In this document: piece after piece, positions 1 through 7,862 of the stretch
Numbering within the stretch: the stretch's first letter is position 1
Layout of the letters: every line of letters begins with the position of its first letter
Assembly: GCF_011752935.1 (NCBI RefSeq)
Contig: NZ_VWWO01000001.1
Span: forward strand, 2,604,001-2,668,000
Length of the DNA stretch: 64,000 nt
Direction of reading: 5' to 3'
DNA from: Chitinophaga sp. Cy-1792
GTDB taxonomy: Bacteria; Bacteroidota; Bacteroidia; Chitinophagales; Chitinophagaceae
The notes under the pieces: generated by a model
Seen by the model: only the letters and a program-made list of their open reading frames with translations
What the model was told of the DNA's origin: nothing
Database searches by the model: none
Made by a program: the position numbers and the translations under genes

Positions 1-1
1 T

Positions 2-673
2 AAAGATCCCCTGGACAAAATTGTAAGATGGAATGGTAAAGAATTACATGTGATAGGGGTGGTGGATAATGTGCTGCTGACAGATCCGTTCAGCCAGGTG
101 GAACCGCTGATAGTCCTGTATACAAAGGATGCCTATAACTCCGTATTCCTGCGCCCCAAAGCTAATGCGGACATGAAAGCTGTGCTGGCAGCAGCTACAC
201 CGATTTTTGAAAAATATAATCCTACCGTACCTTTTTCCTATTCCTTTACCAGCACTGAATTTGCAAAGAAATTTGAAATGGAACAACAGGTTGCGAAAAT
301 TGCGTCCCTGTTTGCTGCGCTGGCTATCCTGATCTCCTGCCTTGGCTTATTTGGCCTGGCTATGTTTATGGCAGAAAGAAGAACCAGGGAGATCGGCATA
401 CGGAAAGTATTGGGCGCCACCACCACGCAGCTCTGGATACTTATGTCGAAAGAGTTTATCTGGCTGGTACTCCTGGCTTGCATCATCGCCAGTCCGTTTG
501 CCTGGTACCTGATGAAAAACTGGCTGCAACATTACGACTACCGTATCACCATCAATGCCTGGGTATTCCTGGCAACCGCGCTGGTAGCCATGTTCATTGC
601 GCTGGCAACAGTAAGTACACAATCGGTACGCGCTGCTTTAATTAATCCTGCAAAAAGCTTAAAAGCAGAGTAA
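2..673 (+). CDS. ABC transporter permease, FtsX/MacB type (3' part only)
   Basis: The reading frame is open from the first bases of the window, so the 5' part of the gene lies outside; a GTG at 50 is internal, not the start. The visible part is the last periplasmic segment followed by the FtsX-type membrane module: a hydrophobic segment (about residues 97-119), the short loop with ERRTREIGIRKVLGAT, and two more membrane spans before the stop. That loop is typical of the MacB/FtsX permeases that Bacteroidota carry in many copies, usually for export of a peptide, lipid or drug rather than import. The substrate cannot be told from this fragment. Confidence 0.88.
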   Translation, partial: KDPLDKIVRWNGKELHVIGVVDNVLLTDPFSQVEPLIVLYTKDAYNSVFLRPKANADMKAVLAAATPIFEKYNPTVPFSYSFTSTEFAKKFEMEQQVAKIASLFAALAILISCLGLFGLAMFMAERRTREIGIRKVLGATTTQLWILMSKEFIWLVLLACIIASPFAWYLMKNWLQHYDYRITINAWVFLATALVAMFIALATVSTQSVRAALINPAKSLKAE

Positions 674-731
674 TGAAATTTATGTTAAGCGAAGTGCCCC
701 CGCTCTCTACCTGGTAGAGACGGAACAAAAC

Positions 732-819
732 AGAGAATGTCTTAATGCTAATTATCGGCTGAAAGCCCCCGCGCGCAGCGCGGACCCCCCCAACCGATAC
801 CGAAGGTGTCGGTTGCAAA
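732..819. repeat. Double-hairpin intergenic repeat, copy 1
   Basis: Two hairpins in a row. The first is CCGCGC-GCA-GCGCGG-like (near 769-784). The second has 10-base arms AACCGATACC / GGTGTCGGTT around a GAA loop (792-814), with one T-G wobble. The same arrangement recurs at 6662-6750 with about 80 percent identity, including the start (GAGNATGTCT). The element sits between the permease stop and a bidirectional terminator, in no gene. Confidence 0.75.
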
Positions 820-829
820 AATATCAGTA

Positions 830-865
830 AACTAAAAAAGCCATCGAAAGATGGCTTTTTTAGTT
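830..865. terminator. Bidirectional rho-independent terminator
   Basis: Perfect 16-base arms around a GAAA loop, with A6 on one side and T6 on the other, so it works in both directions. It lies between the convergent permease gene and dapD. Confidence 0.9.
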
Positions 866-888
866 ATAAAGTAAGATGATCTGAAAGA

Positions 889-1701
889 TTACACCGCTAC
901 GTTAAATTCGCGCAGGGTATCATTCAGAGAAGTTTTCAGGTCGGTAGATGCTTTACGCTGACCAATGATCAGTGCGCAGGAAACCTGGTATTCACCTGCA
1001 GGGAATTTCTTGGTATAAGTACCTGGAATTACCACGCTGCGGGCTGGTACACGGCCTTTGTATTCGATAGGCTCAGGACCACTAACATCAATGATTTTGG
1101 TAGATTGGGTCAATACTACGTTTGCACCCAGTACTGCTTCTTTCTCTACTCTTACACCTTCTACTACGATGCAACGGCTACCAACGAAAACACCGTCTTC
1201 GATGACTACCGGACTAGCCTGCAGTGGCTCCAGTACGCCGCCGATACCAACACCGCCGCTCAGGTGAACGTGCTTGCCGATCTGCGCGCAGGAACCTACG
1301 GTGGCCCAGGTGTCAACCATAGTTCCCTCGTCTACGTAAGCACCAATGTTTACGTATGAAGGCATCAGGATACAACCTTTTGCAATGTAAGCACCATAAC
1401 GTGCCACTGCATGAGGTACCACGCGAACGCCCAGGTCCTTATAGTTGGTCTTCAATTTCATTTTGTCATAAAACTCAAAAGGAGCGAGTTCCATCGTTTC
1501 CATTGGCTGAATGGAGAAATACATCAGGATGGCCTGCTTTACCCACTCATTCACTTGCCAGCCGTCAGCGGTAGGCTCAGCAACTCTCAGATGACCCTTG
1601 TCAACCGCTTCTATAACCGTTTTGACTGCATCTGAATACACTGTTTCCTGTAACAGACTACGATCTGCCCAGGCAGCCAGTATTTGTTGTTGTAAATCCA
1701 T
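889..1701 (-). CDS. dapD: 2,3,4,5-tetrahydropyridine-2,6-dicarboxylate N-succinyltransferase
   Basis: Makes N-succinyl-2-amino-6-oxopimelate from tetrahydrodipicolinate and succinyl-CoA in the succinylase branch of lysine and meso-diaminopimelate synthesis; cytosolic trimer. The 270-residue length matches the family (E. coli 274). An N-terminal helical part (about 1-95) is followed by a left-handed beta helix of hexapeptide repeats (about 100-215), with HLSGGVGIGGVLEPLQ and GSRCIVVEGVRVEKEAVLG readable. The ATG at 1701 is placed just downstream of a good Bacteroidota promoter, giving a leader of only about ten bases. It stands alone, facing away from the glycosyltransferase gene. Confidence 0.95.
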   Translation of the reverse strand: MDLQQQILAAWADRSLLQETVYSDAVKTVIEAVDKGHLRVAEPTADGWQVNEWVKQAILMYFSIQPMETMELAPFEFYDKMKLKTNYKDLGVRVVPHAVARYGAYIAKGCILMPSYVNIGAYVDEGTMVDTWATVGSCAQIGKHVHLSGGVGIGGVLEPLQASPVVIEDGVFVGSRCIVVEGVRVEKEAVLGANVVLTQSTKIIDVSGPEPIEYKGRVPARSVVIPGTYTKKFPAGEYQVSCALIIGQRKASTDLKTSLNDTLREFNVAV

Positions 1702-1716
1702 CTTCTAATTTTTTTG

Positions 1717-1747
1717 CAAACATAATGCGATTTTTTGTTTCATGCAA
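1717..1747 (-). promoter_or_regulatory. Promoter of dapD (Bacteroidota type)
   Basis: On the minus strand a TTG (1747-1745) is followed after 20 bases by TATGTTTG (1724-1717), matching the TTG / TAnnTTTG pattern of the Bacteroidota primary sigma factor. The dapD ATG is 15 bases downstream. Confidence 0.6.
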
Positions 1748-1794
1748 TTGTTGCCATAGGCAGAACAGTTAATCGAATTCACTATTTTGCAGCC

Positions 1795-2928
1795 ATGAAA
1801 ATCGGATTCGACGCCAAACGCGCCTTTCAAAACAATACCGGTCTGGGAAACTATAGCCGAAGCCTGATAGATGCTTTGGCCGCTGGTTATCCCGAAAATG
1901 ATTACTATCTGTTCGCACCAAGGGAAACCACTATGTACAACTGGAAAAAACATCCTGATATGCACCTGGTTACCCCTCAGAAAAAATGGCACCAATGGTT
2001 CAAATCTGCCTGGAGAACGAAATACCTGATCCCTGACCTCCAGGAAAAGAATATCGCACTATACCACGGCCTTAGCCACGAAATACCCTTCGGTATCCAT
2101 AAAAGCGGGGTGAAATCAGTGGTGACCATGCACGACCTGATCTTTGAACGCTACCCGCAGCAATATAATCCGATCGATGTCCTGACCTACCGCCGTAAAG
2201 CCCGCTACGCCTGTCAGTACGCGGATAAGGTGGTCGCCATCAGCATCCAGACAAAAGAAGATCTCATTACTTATTATAATACGCCTGCAGAAAAAATAGA
2301 AGTGGTTTACCAGAGCTGTGACCCGGCATTTGCCACCATCCACCCGAAAACGGTGGTGGAGGCCTTCCGCCATAAGTACCAGTTGCCGGAAAAATACTTC
2401 CTCTATGTAGGGTCTTTAATAGAACGCAAAAATCTGCTGGGTATCGTAACGGCGATGCATACACTCAGTGCGGCCGAACGCCTGCCACTGGTAGTGCTGG
2501 GAAGCGGCAGCAGCTATAAGAAAAAGGTGAAAGCCTGGCTGGAAGCCAATAAAATGTCCAATGACGTGATTTTTCTTAACGAAAAAGCCCGCCTGGACAA
2601 TGAGGAGCTTCCCCTGTTGTACCAGGGAGCCGTGGCACTTGTATACCCTTCGCTATTCGAAGGCTTCGGCATTCCCATCCTGGAAGCCCTCTGGAGCGGA
2701 ACGCCTGCGATTACCTCCGAAGGCTCCTGCTTTGGCGAAACCGCTGGTGATGCCGCCATCTATATAGATCCGCTCAAACCGGCTACCATAGCAGATGCTA
2801 TGCTGAAAATCCAGCAAAAACCCGGACTCGCGGAAACCCTCCGCAATAAAGGGTTTATCCACGCACAGCGTTTTACGCCGGAAAAATGTGCTGCTGCAAT
2901 GATGAATGTCTATAACCAGTTAAAATAA
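1795..2928 (+). CDS. Glycosyltransferase family 4 (GT-B fold)
   Basis: A 377-residue retaining glycosyltransferase that moves a sugar from a nucleotide-sugar donor to an unknown acceptor. The C-terminal Rossmann half carries YPSLFEGFGIPILEALWSG, the E-x7-E donor-binding signature of GT4, followed by GDAAIYIDP. The N-terminal half starts with KIGFDAKRAF and NTGLGNYSRSLIDAL, typical of mannosyltransferase-like members. The ATG at 1795 is chosen over an in-frame ATG at 1735 because conserved sequence begins there. It runs into the TsaC-like gene with a 9-base gap, so the two are probably co-transcribed. Acceptor could be an exopolysaccharide or lipid; nothing nearby decides. Confidence 0.9.
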   Translation: MKIGFDAKRAFQNNTGLGNYSRSLIDALAAGYPENDYYLFAPRETTMYNWKKHPDMHLVTPQKKWHQWFKSAWRTKYLIPDLQEKNIALYHGLSHEIPFGIHKSGVKSVVTMHDLIFERYPQQYNPIDVLTYRRKARYACQYADKVVAISIQTKEDLITYYNTPAEKIEVVYQSCDPAFATIHPKTVVEAFRHKYQLPEKYFLYVGSLIERKNLLGIVTAMHTLSAAERLPLVVLGSGSSYKKKVKAWLEANKMSNDVIFLNEKARLDNEELPLLYQGAVALVYPSLFEGFGIPILEALWSGTPAITSEGSCFGETAGDAAIYIDPLKPATIADAMLKIQQKPGLAETLRNKGFIHAQRFTPEKCAAAMMNVYNQLK

Positions 2929-2937
2929 TTTGTGAAG

Positions 2938-3510
2938 ATGGAGATTTTTGAAGATGATATCACCGCCGCCTTGCCGGTATTACGCACAGGCGGACTTATC
3001 CTTTACCCTACAGATACCATCTGGGGCATCGGCTGCGATGCCACCGATGAGACGGCAGTTAAAAAGGTGTATGAGCTGAAACAACGGGAAGAAAGCAAAA
3101 GTCTGGTAATTTTATTGGCAGATGTCCGCGATTTGCTCCATTTTGTTGCCAACCCGCGCCCCGACATCGCCGACGTGATCGCCGGTTTCGACCGCCCCAC
3201 TACTGTCATCTATGAAGGCGCCCTGGGCCTGGCCCCCAATGTTATCAATACCGACGGCAGTATCGCCATCCGTATCGTAAAAGATCCGTTCTGCCGCCAC
3301 CTGATCAAAAGATTACGTAAACCACTGGTCTCCACCTCCGCCAATATCAGCGGACAGCCATCACCAGCCGCTTTTCAGGAGGTAGACCCGGCCATCGTCA
3401 ACGGGGTAGACTATGTCGTGAAATACCGGCAGTCTGAGGCCGCCGCTGCCAGGGCTTCCAGGATAATTAAGATCCATAAAGACGGTTCTATCTCTATTAT
3501 TCGCGACTAA
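2938..3510 (+). CDS. Threonylcarbamoyl-AMP synthase, TsaC/YrdC/Sua5 family
   Basis: About 190 residues, one YrdC domain without the extra Sua5 C-domain. GGLILYPTDTIWGIGCDA near the N-terminus and RKPLVSTSANISGQPSP are hallmark family motifs that bind ATP, bicarbonate and threonine. The product is threonylcarbamoyl-AMP, the donor for t6A37 on ANN-decoding tRNAs. A GTG at 2932 is an alternative start two codons earlier; the ATG is preferred. Its neighbours include other tRNA-processing genes (CCA-type enzyme, miaA), which fits. A YciO-like paralogue of different role cannot be excluded. Confidence 0.9.
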   Translation: MEIFEDDITAALPVLRTGGLILYPTDTIWGIGCDATDETAVKKVYELKQREESKSLVILLADVRDLLHFVANPRPDIADVIAGFDRPTTVIYEGALGLAPNVINTDGSIAIRIVKDPFCRHLIKRLRKPLVSTSANISGQPSPAAFQEVDPAIVNGVDYVVKYRQSEAAAARASRIIKIHKDGSISIIRD

Positions 3511-3524
3511 AGGCGTTTATTTCT

Positions 3525-3532
3525 TACATTTG
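3525..3532 (+). promoter_or_regulatory. Candidate -7 box upstream of the CCA-type gene
   Basis: TACATTTG fits TAnnTTTG and lies 48 bases before the ATG at 3580. No clear TTG was found at the expected distance upstream, so the call is weak. Confidence 0.35.
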
Positions 3533-3579
3533 CGCCCTGGTTTTCGCGAACGGACCAACCCTAACTGGATAATTTTAAT

Positions 3580-5016
3580 ATGATAAGCAACAAGCCGATG
3601 GATATTCCCTGCTCACTGCAGGAAAGAAAAGTACTGGAAAAGATAGCACTGGCAGCCAAGGACTTAGGCGTGCCGGCCTATCTGATTGGAGGCTTTGTGC
3701 GCGATAAATTGCTGAACAGAAGAACGAAGGATATGGATGTGGTGTGCGTCGGCGATGGTATCGCACTAGCACACAAAGTAGCCCAATACCTTGGCCCCGA
3801 TATCCCTGTCAATTTCTTTAAAACCTATGGTACCGCCCAGGTTAAATGGCACGACTTCGAAATAGAAATGGTCGGCGCCAGAAAAGAAAGCTACCACCGC
3901 GACTCCCGAAATCCGGAAGTAACCGCAGGAACCCTCCAGGATGATCAGAACCGCCGCGATTTCACCATCAACGCACTGGCTATCAGTCTCCGGGAAGAAG
4001 ACTATGGCTCCCTGCTCGACCCATTCAATGGCCTGGAAGACCTCGACGCCAAAATAATCCGTACCCCGCTGGAACCTGCACAGACTTTCAGCGACGACCC
4101 GCTGCGGATGATGCGCGCCGTAAGGTTCGCCTCCCAGCTGCAATTTACCATTGTCCCGGAAGCTTTTACTGCCATCCAGGAAAATGCAGAACGGATAAAA
4201 ATTATCTCCCAGGAAAGAATTACGGACGAATTCAATAAAATCCTCCTGTCTCCAAAACCTTCCATAGGCCTCGACCTGCTGTATAAATCAGGACTGCTGA
4301 AAATTATTTTCCCGCAGATGATAGACCTGGTAGGCGTAGAGATGTATGAAGGAAAAGGACATAAGGATAATTTCTACCATACATTACAGGTGGTCGATAA
4401 TATCGCAGAACATACCAAAGACCTCTGGCTCCGTTGGGCTGCACTGCTGCATGATATCGGCAAACCAGCCACCAAAAAGTTTGAACCCGGCCACGGCTGG
4501 ACGTTCCACGGCCACGATGCCGTTGGTGGCAAAATGGTAACCCGCATCTTTACCCGGTTCAAACTCCCCCTGGGAGATAAAATGAAACAGGTCAGAAAAC
4601 TGGTAGAACTGCATCTGAGACCCATCAGCCTCACCAAAGAAAATATAACTGACTCGGCTATCCGAAGATTGTTATTCGATGCCGGTGAAGATATCGACGG
4701 CCTGATGCTCCTCTGTGATGCCGATATCACCTCCAAAAACAAAGCGAAAGTAAAGCGCTACCTGGAGAATTTCGAACTGGTACGGGCCAGAATGAAGGAA
4801 GTGGAAGAAACGGACCGTATCAGAAACTGGCAGCCCCCGGTAACAGGTGAAATGATTATGGAAACATTCAACCTGACACCAAGCCGCGTGGTAGGAGATC
4901 TGAAAACGGCCATCAGAGAAGCTATTCTCGACGGCGTAATCCCAAATACCTACGATGCAGCCTATAACTTCATGCTCGAAAAAGCAAAGGAATACAACCT
5001 GACCCCTGTAAAATAA
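3580..5016 (+). CDS. CCA-adding type tRNA nucleotidyltransferase with HD domain
   Basis: Class II nucleotidyltransferase that adds or repairs the 3' CCA end of tRNA. The head domain has GGFVRD (37-42) and the metal-binding KDMDVV (D51, D53), then RRDFTINALA (125-134). An RNA-binding neck follows, then an HD phosphohydrolase domain with LLHDIGK (H291, D292). The 478-residue length is normal for the HD-containing bacterial enzymes, in which the HD part may trim 2',3'-cyclic phosphates. It could also be an A-adding-only enzyme; the sequence alone does not settle this, but no second nucleotidyltransferase gene is visible here. Confidence 0.9.
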   Translation: MISNKPMDIPCSLQERKVLEKIALAAKDLGVPAYLIGGFVRDKLLNRRTKDMDVVCVGDGIALAHKVAQYLGPDIPVNFFKTYGTAQVKWHDFEIEMVGARKESYHRDSRNPEVTAGTLQDDQNRRDFTINALAISLREEDYGSLLDPFNGLEDLDAKIIRTPLEPAQTFSDDPLRMMRAVRFASQLQFTIVPEAFTAIQENAERIKIISQERITDEFNKILLSPKPSIGLDLLYKSGLLKIIFPQMIDLVGVEMYEGKGHKDNFYHTLQVVDNIAEHTKDLWLRWAALLHDIGKPATKKFEPGHGWTFHGHDAVGGKMVTRIFTRFKLPLGDKMKQVRKLVELHLRPISLTKENITDSAIRRLLFDAGEDIDGLMLLCDADITSKNKAKVKRYLENFELVRARMKEVEETDRIRNWQPPVTGEMIMETFNLTPSRVVGDLKTAIREAILDGVIPNTYDAAYNFMLEKAKEYNLTPVK

Positions 5017-5139
5017 AATTGGTATTTTTACAATATTGGCACTGTTGTTTCAGGAAGTGATATTAACTTAACAACAATACTCTGCAACGAGTGTTAAATC
5101 TTTATATATTTATCTAACTAACTAATAACCTAATTTGTC

Positions 5140-5721
5140 ATGCCGGTTTTGAAATTCAGAGTCTACTGGGAAGAAGACGAAAGCGTTTACAGAGATATAG
5201 TTATTAAGCCTGATCAGATGTTCCTGCAGTTTCACCAGGCAATCCTGCAAGCGTTCGAATTTGACACCAAACATAAAGCAACATTCTTCCGTAGCAACGA
5301 TAACTGGCAACGTGGCAGAGAAATTATCCTCGAAAAGGATAATGCCCCACGCAAAGTTGAACCACTGCTAATGGCGGAAGTTCCCATCGGCGCCGCCGTG
5401 AAAGATCCTAACCAGAAATTTATCTACGTATACGATTTCGCTAAAAACTGGACTTTCCTCGTGGAACTGATCGGTGTTTCCAAGGAAGAAAATATTAAGC
5501 TTTCTTACCCTGCCTGCGTTCGCAAAGAAGGCCTGGCACCTAGTCAATATGGTACCAAAGGCCTCGTTGGCGACAAACTCGTCGAAATGGAAGAAAAATA
5601 TGACCTCAATAAAGAGGGCATGGACGAGGAAGGTTTTGGTGAAGAAGGCGAAGAAAGCGAAGGTGAAGATTCCGGCGACCAGGCGGAGGAAATGGGCGAA
5701 GCGGATGACCTGATGTTCTAA
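5140..5721 (+). CDS. Plasmid pRiA4b ORF-3-like protein
   Basis: A 193-residue protein of the PRiA4_ORF3 type (also annotated as IS1096 passenger-like). The N-terminal two thirds form the conserved domain, with FRVYWEEDESVYRDIVI and a second conserved stretch YVYDFAKNWTFLVEL at about residues 95-110. The last 45 residues are extremely acidic (Glu, Asp, Gly), giving a low-complexity tail. Function is unknown. It ends one base before the miaA ATG, so the two are translationally close and almost surely co-transcribed. The mobile-element name is historical; nothing here suggests a transposon. Confidence 0.8.
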   Translation: MPVLKFRVYWEEDESVYRDIVIKPDQMFLQFHQAILQAFEFDTKHKATFFRSNDNWQRGREIILEKDNAPRKVEPLLMAEVPIGAAVKDPNQKFIYVYDFAKNWTFLVELIGVSKEENIKLSYPACVRKEGLAPSQYGTKGLVGDKLVEMEEKYDLNKEGMDEEGFGEEGEESEGEDSGDQAEEMGEADDLMF

Positions 5722-5722
5722 T

Positions 5723-6622
5723 ATGCAAAAAACTGTTATCGTAATTGCAGGACCCACTGCATCGGGAAAAACGGCCATGGCTATACGAATGGCAAAACTG
5801 TTTAATACCTCCGTTATCTCGGCGGACTCCAGGCAATGTTATAAAGAAATAAGCATAGGCACTGCAAAGCCATCTCCTGAAGAGCTGGCAGCAGTGCCTC
5901 ACTATTTTATTGACTCCCACAGCATCCGCGAAGAAGTCAATGCAGGCCTCTACGAAAAACTGGCCCTGCAATACACCAGCGATATCTTCCGGCACAACGA
6001 CGTAGCCATCATGTGCGGCGGCACCGGTTTGTATATCAAAGCCTTCGCGGAAGGTATTGACGATATGCCGGAAATACCACCGGCCACCCGCCAGTCCATC
6101 ATGGAACAGTTCGCGGAAAAAGGCCTGCCATGGCTCCAGGAAGAACTCAGCAACAGAGATCCCGCATTCTATGCCACCGCCGAAATACAAAACCCGGCAA
6201 GGCTCATGCGCGCACTGGAAGTACTCGAAGCTACCGGCAAATCCATTACGGAATTCCGTACCGCTGTTAAAAGACAGCGCGACTTCCGCATCATCAAAAC
6301 AGCCATCACCCTGCCCAAAGAACTGCTCCACGCCAATATCAATAAAAGGGTGGACCTGATGGAACAAGCCGGCCTGGAGGAAGAAGTGAAGTCTGTAATG
6401 CCTTACCGCAACCATAACGCACTGCGTACCGTAGGATACACCGAAATCTTCAGCTACCTGAATGGCAACTGCTCACTCCAGCAGGCATTGGAGGATGTTA
6501 AAGTGCATACAAGGCAATACGCCAAACGCCAGCTGACCTGGTTCCGGAAGGATAAGGATTACCAATGGTTCGATGCCAGAGAAGGAGAAGAAATGGAAAA
6601 ATGGATCCAAACCCAGCTGTAA
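5723..6622 (+). CDS. miaA: tRNA dimethylallyltransferase
   Basis: Transfers a dimethylallyl group to N6 of A37 in tRNAs reading codons that start with U. The P-loop AGPTASGKT is at residues 8-16, SADSRQCYKEISIGTAKP (34-51) is the substrate-tRNA binding motif and GGTGLYIKA follows. Length 299 residues is usual for the family. A one-base gap separates it from the preceding gene. The MiaB partner that completes ms2i6A is not in the window. Confidence 0.96.
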   Translation: MQKTVIVIAGPTASGKTAMAIRMAKLFNTSVISADSRQCYKEISIGTAKPSPEELAAVPHYFIDSHSIREEVNAGLYEKLALQYTSDIFRHNDVAIMCGGTGLYIKAFAEGIDDMPEIPPATRQSIMEQFAEKGLPWLQEELSNRDPAFYATAEIQNPARLMRALEVLEATGKSITEFRTAVKRQRDFRIIKTAITLPKELLHANINKRVDLMEQAGLEEEVKSVMPYRNHNALRTVGYTEIFSYLNGNCSLQQALEDVKVHTRQYAKRQLTWFRKDKDYQWFDAREGEEMEKWIQTQL

Positions 6623-6658
6623 TCTACGTCAATATACTATACAAACTACCTCCAAAAT

Positions 6659-6827
6659 AAAGAGGATGTCTCAAAAGTAAATATCGGGCGAAAGCCCCCC
6701 GCGCGCAGCGCGGAACCCGACCAACCGATACCGGAGGTATCGGTTGCAAATCCAACTTTGGGTAAAATATACCTTGGTCAGATCACATGCCAGGCATTAT
6801 TGATATTACTTTTGAAACACCCTCTTT
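6659..6827. mobile_element. MITE-like element with 22-base terminal inverted repeats
   Basis: AAAGAGGATGTCTCAAAAGTAA (6659-6680, two short of an exact match) pairs with the complement of 6806-6827; 20 of 22 positions agree and both mismatches are transitions. The 125 bases between contain the double-hairpin repeat copy 2. There is no open reading frame, so it would be a non-autonomous relic. No clear target duplication was seen. The same GGATGTNTCAAAAG motif forms the terminator at 55748-55782. Confidence 0.5.
6662..6750. repeat. Double-hairpin intergenic repeat, copy 2
   Basis: Same arrangement as copy 1 at 732-819. The CCGCGC-GCA-GCGCGG hairpin is identical. The second hairpin has perfect 10-base arms AACCGATACC / GGTATCGGTT with a GGA loop (6723-6745). 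Where copy 1 has a wobble pair this copy has a Watson-Crick pair, so pairing is kept. Confidence 0.75.
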
Positions 6828-6862
6828 TAGGGATTAATCGAGCCGCAATTCCATCAATCTAT

Positions 6863-7474
6863 TTAATGCAATAATGTATTAAAGTAGCTCACGCTTCCAA
6901 CAGGGGTAACCTCATAAATGGCAGATTTACCATTCCTGGACATTTCAATATAATAGTTGTCTATATCATCATACTGACTACGATCACGAACCGTCTTGTT
7001 ATTATACCGGGTCATATCGTGGTAATAGATGACTTTTCCTTTAGTGTATTCGCCCATCTTGTCATTAATATAATCCTGTGCTTTTGGTGGAAGATCACTG
7101 AAGGTTTTGTTGTACACTACGCCTACTAATTTTGAGTCTGTGTCATAAAAGGCGCATGCACTAACGCTGTCGTTTTCGAAAAATACCTTATCGAAGTAAG
7201 GCATACGCTCCCATTTAGCTACGTTGATGTCTCCAAAATCAGAATAGAACTGGTTCTGCGTTTGCGCACTTACTATCTTTCTCAATTCTTTTCTTTCTGC
7301 TTTTTTATCGGCACGCGACATGGCTTTTGAGGAAACAGCAGGAGCGGCCGGGGTAGCGGATGAGATGGCAGATGGAGTATTAAATGCCACACTTGCTGGA
7401 TCAGTGTTACTTTGAGCAACAGCAGTGTGCACGAATAGCACCCCTGCTATCACAGGAAAAAATAGCTTTTTCAT
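6863..7474 (-). CDS. Small secreted protein of unknown function (paralogue A)
   Basis: 203 residues with a signal peptide (MKKLFFPVIAGVLFVHTAVA, cut before QSN). An Ala/Ser/Pro-rich and then basic linker (about 25-65) leads to a folded domain from residue 70 with NQFYSDFGDINVAKWERMP and GKVIYYHDMTRYN. The same domain order and many identical positions occur in the gene at 7863-8450, so the two are tandem paralogues. The domain resembles the small beta-lactamase-inhibitor-like/PepSY-like secreted proteins common in Bacteroidota, but no function can be assigned. Confidence 0.7.
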   Translation of the reverse strand: MKKLFFPVIAGVLFVHTAVAQSNTDPASVAFNTPSAISSATPAAPAVSSKAMSRADKKAERKELRKIVSAQTQNQFYSDFGDINVAKWERMPYFDKVFFENDSVSACAFYDTDSKLVGVVYNKTFSDLPPKAQDYINDKMGEYTKGKVIYYHDMTRYNNKTVRDRSQYDDIDNYYIEMSRNGKSAIYEVTPVGSVSYFNTLLH

Positions 7475-7862
7475 AATAAATCGGATTTTCGATACTTCGG
7501 TTAATTAGAAATTCGGATAGTTTAAAAAAATCGGATAGTTAAAACTGTTCGTGAATACGGTTAACAAATAATGCATAATAGATCGCGATGATGAGTCTGT
7601 AAGTCTTAAATCGGGGCTATCGGCGCTTTAGAATTGCGGGTCAACAGATCTTTCGATTAATCTGGATTTTCATTTAATGATATTGCAGAAGGTATAACAG
7701 CTGTTGTTTCCGTATTGTTCCGGCATTTTTGTTAAAAAATTGCCAACTATGCCAGCTGTACTGCTTGCATACTTCATTCTTTTTCGTTTAAAAGCTAACA
7801 TAGTAGCGGGTTTACAAAGGGGCTGAACAACAAACAGGTTAGCTGCTCAGCCCAATATTTTT
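7475..7862. other. Intergenic stretch with a 10-base direct repeat
   Basis: No coding sequence seen. About 40 bases upstream of the gene at 6863-7474, TCGGATAGTT occurs at 7513-7522 and again at 7531-7540, with a related ATCGGATTTT nearer the start (around 7483). The 18-base spacing puts both on almost the same face of the helix, as for tandem operator sites; this is a guess. A weak GGGCTGA / TCAGCCC hairpin near 7820-7854 may end transcription from 7863-8450. Confidence 0.3.

Noticed and set aside
1735..1794. In-frame ATG 20 codons before the glycosyltransferase start
   Set aside because: The added residues are not like the family N-terminus, and the frame there overlaps the likely divergent promoter region of dapD.
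5606..6415. A 269-codon open frame on the minus strand over miaA
   Set aside because: miaA has the P-loop and substrate motifs in the other frame, and this frame overlaps it and the preceding gene.
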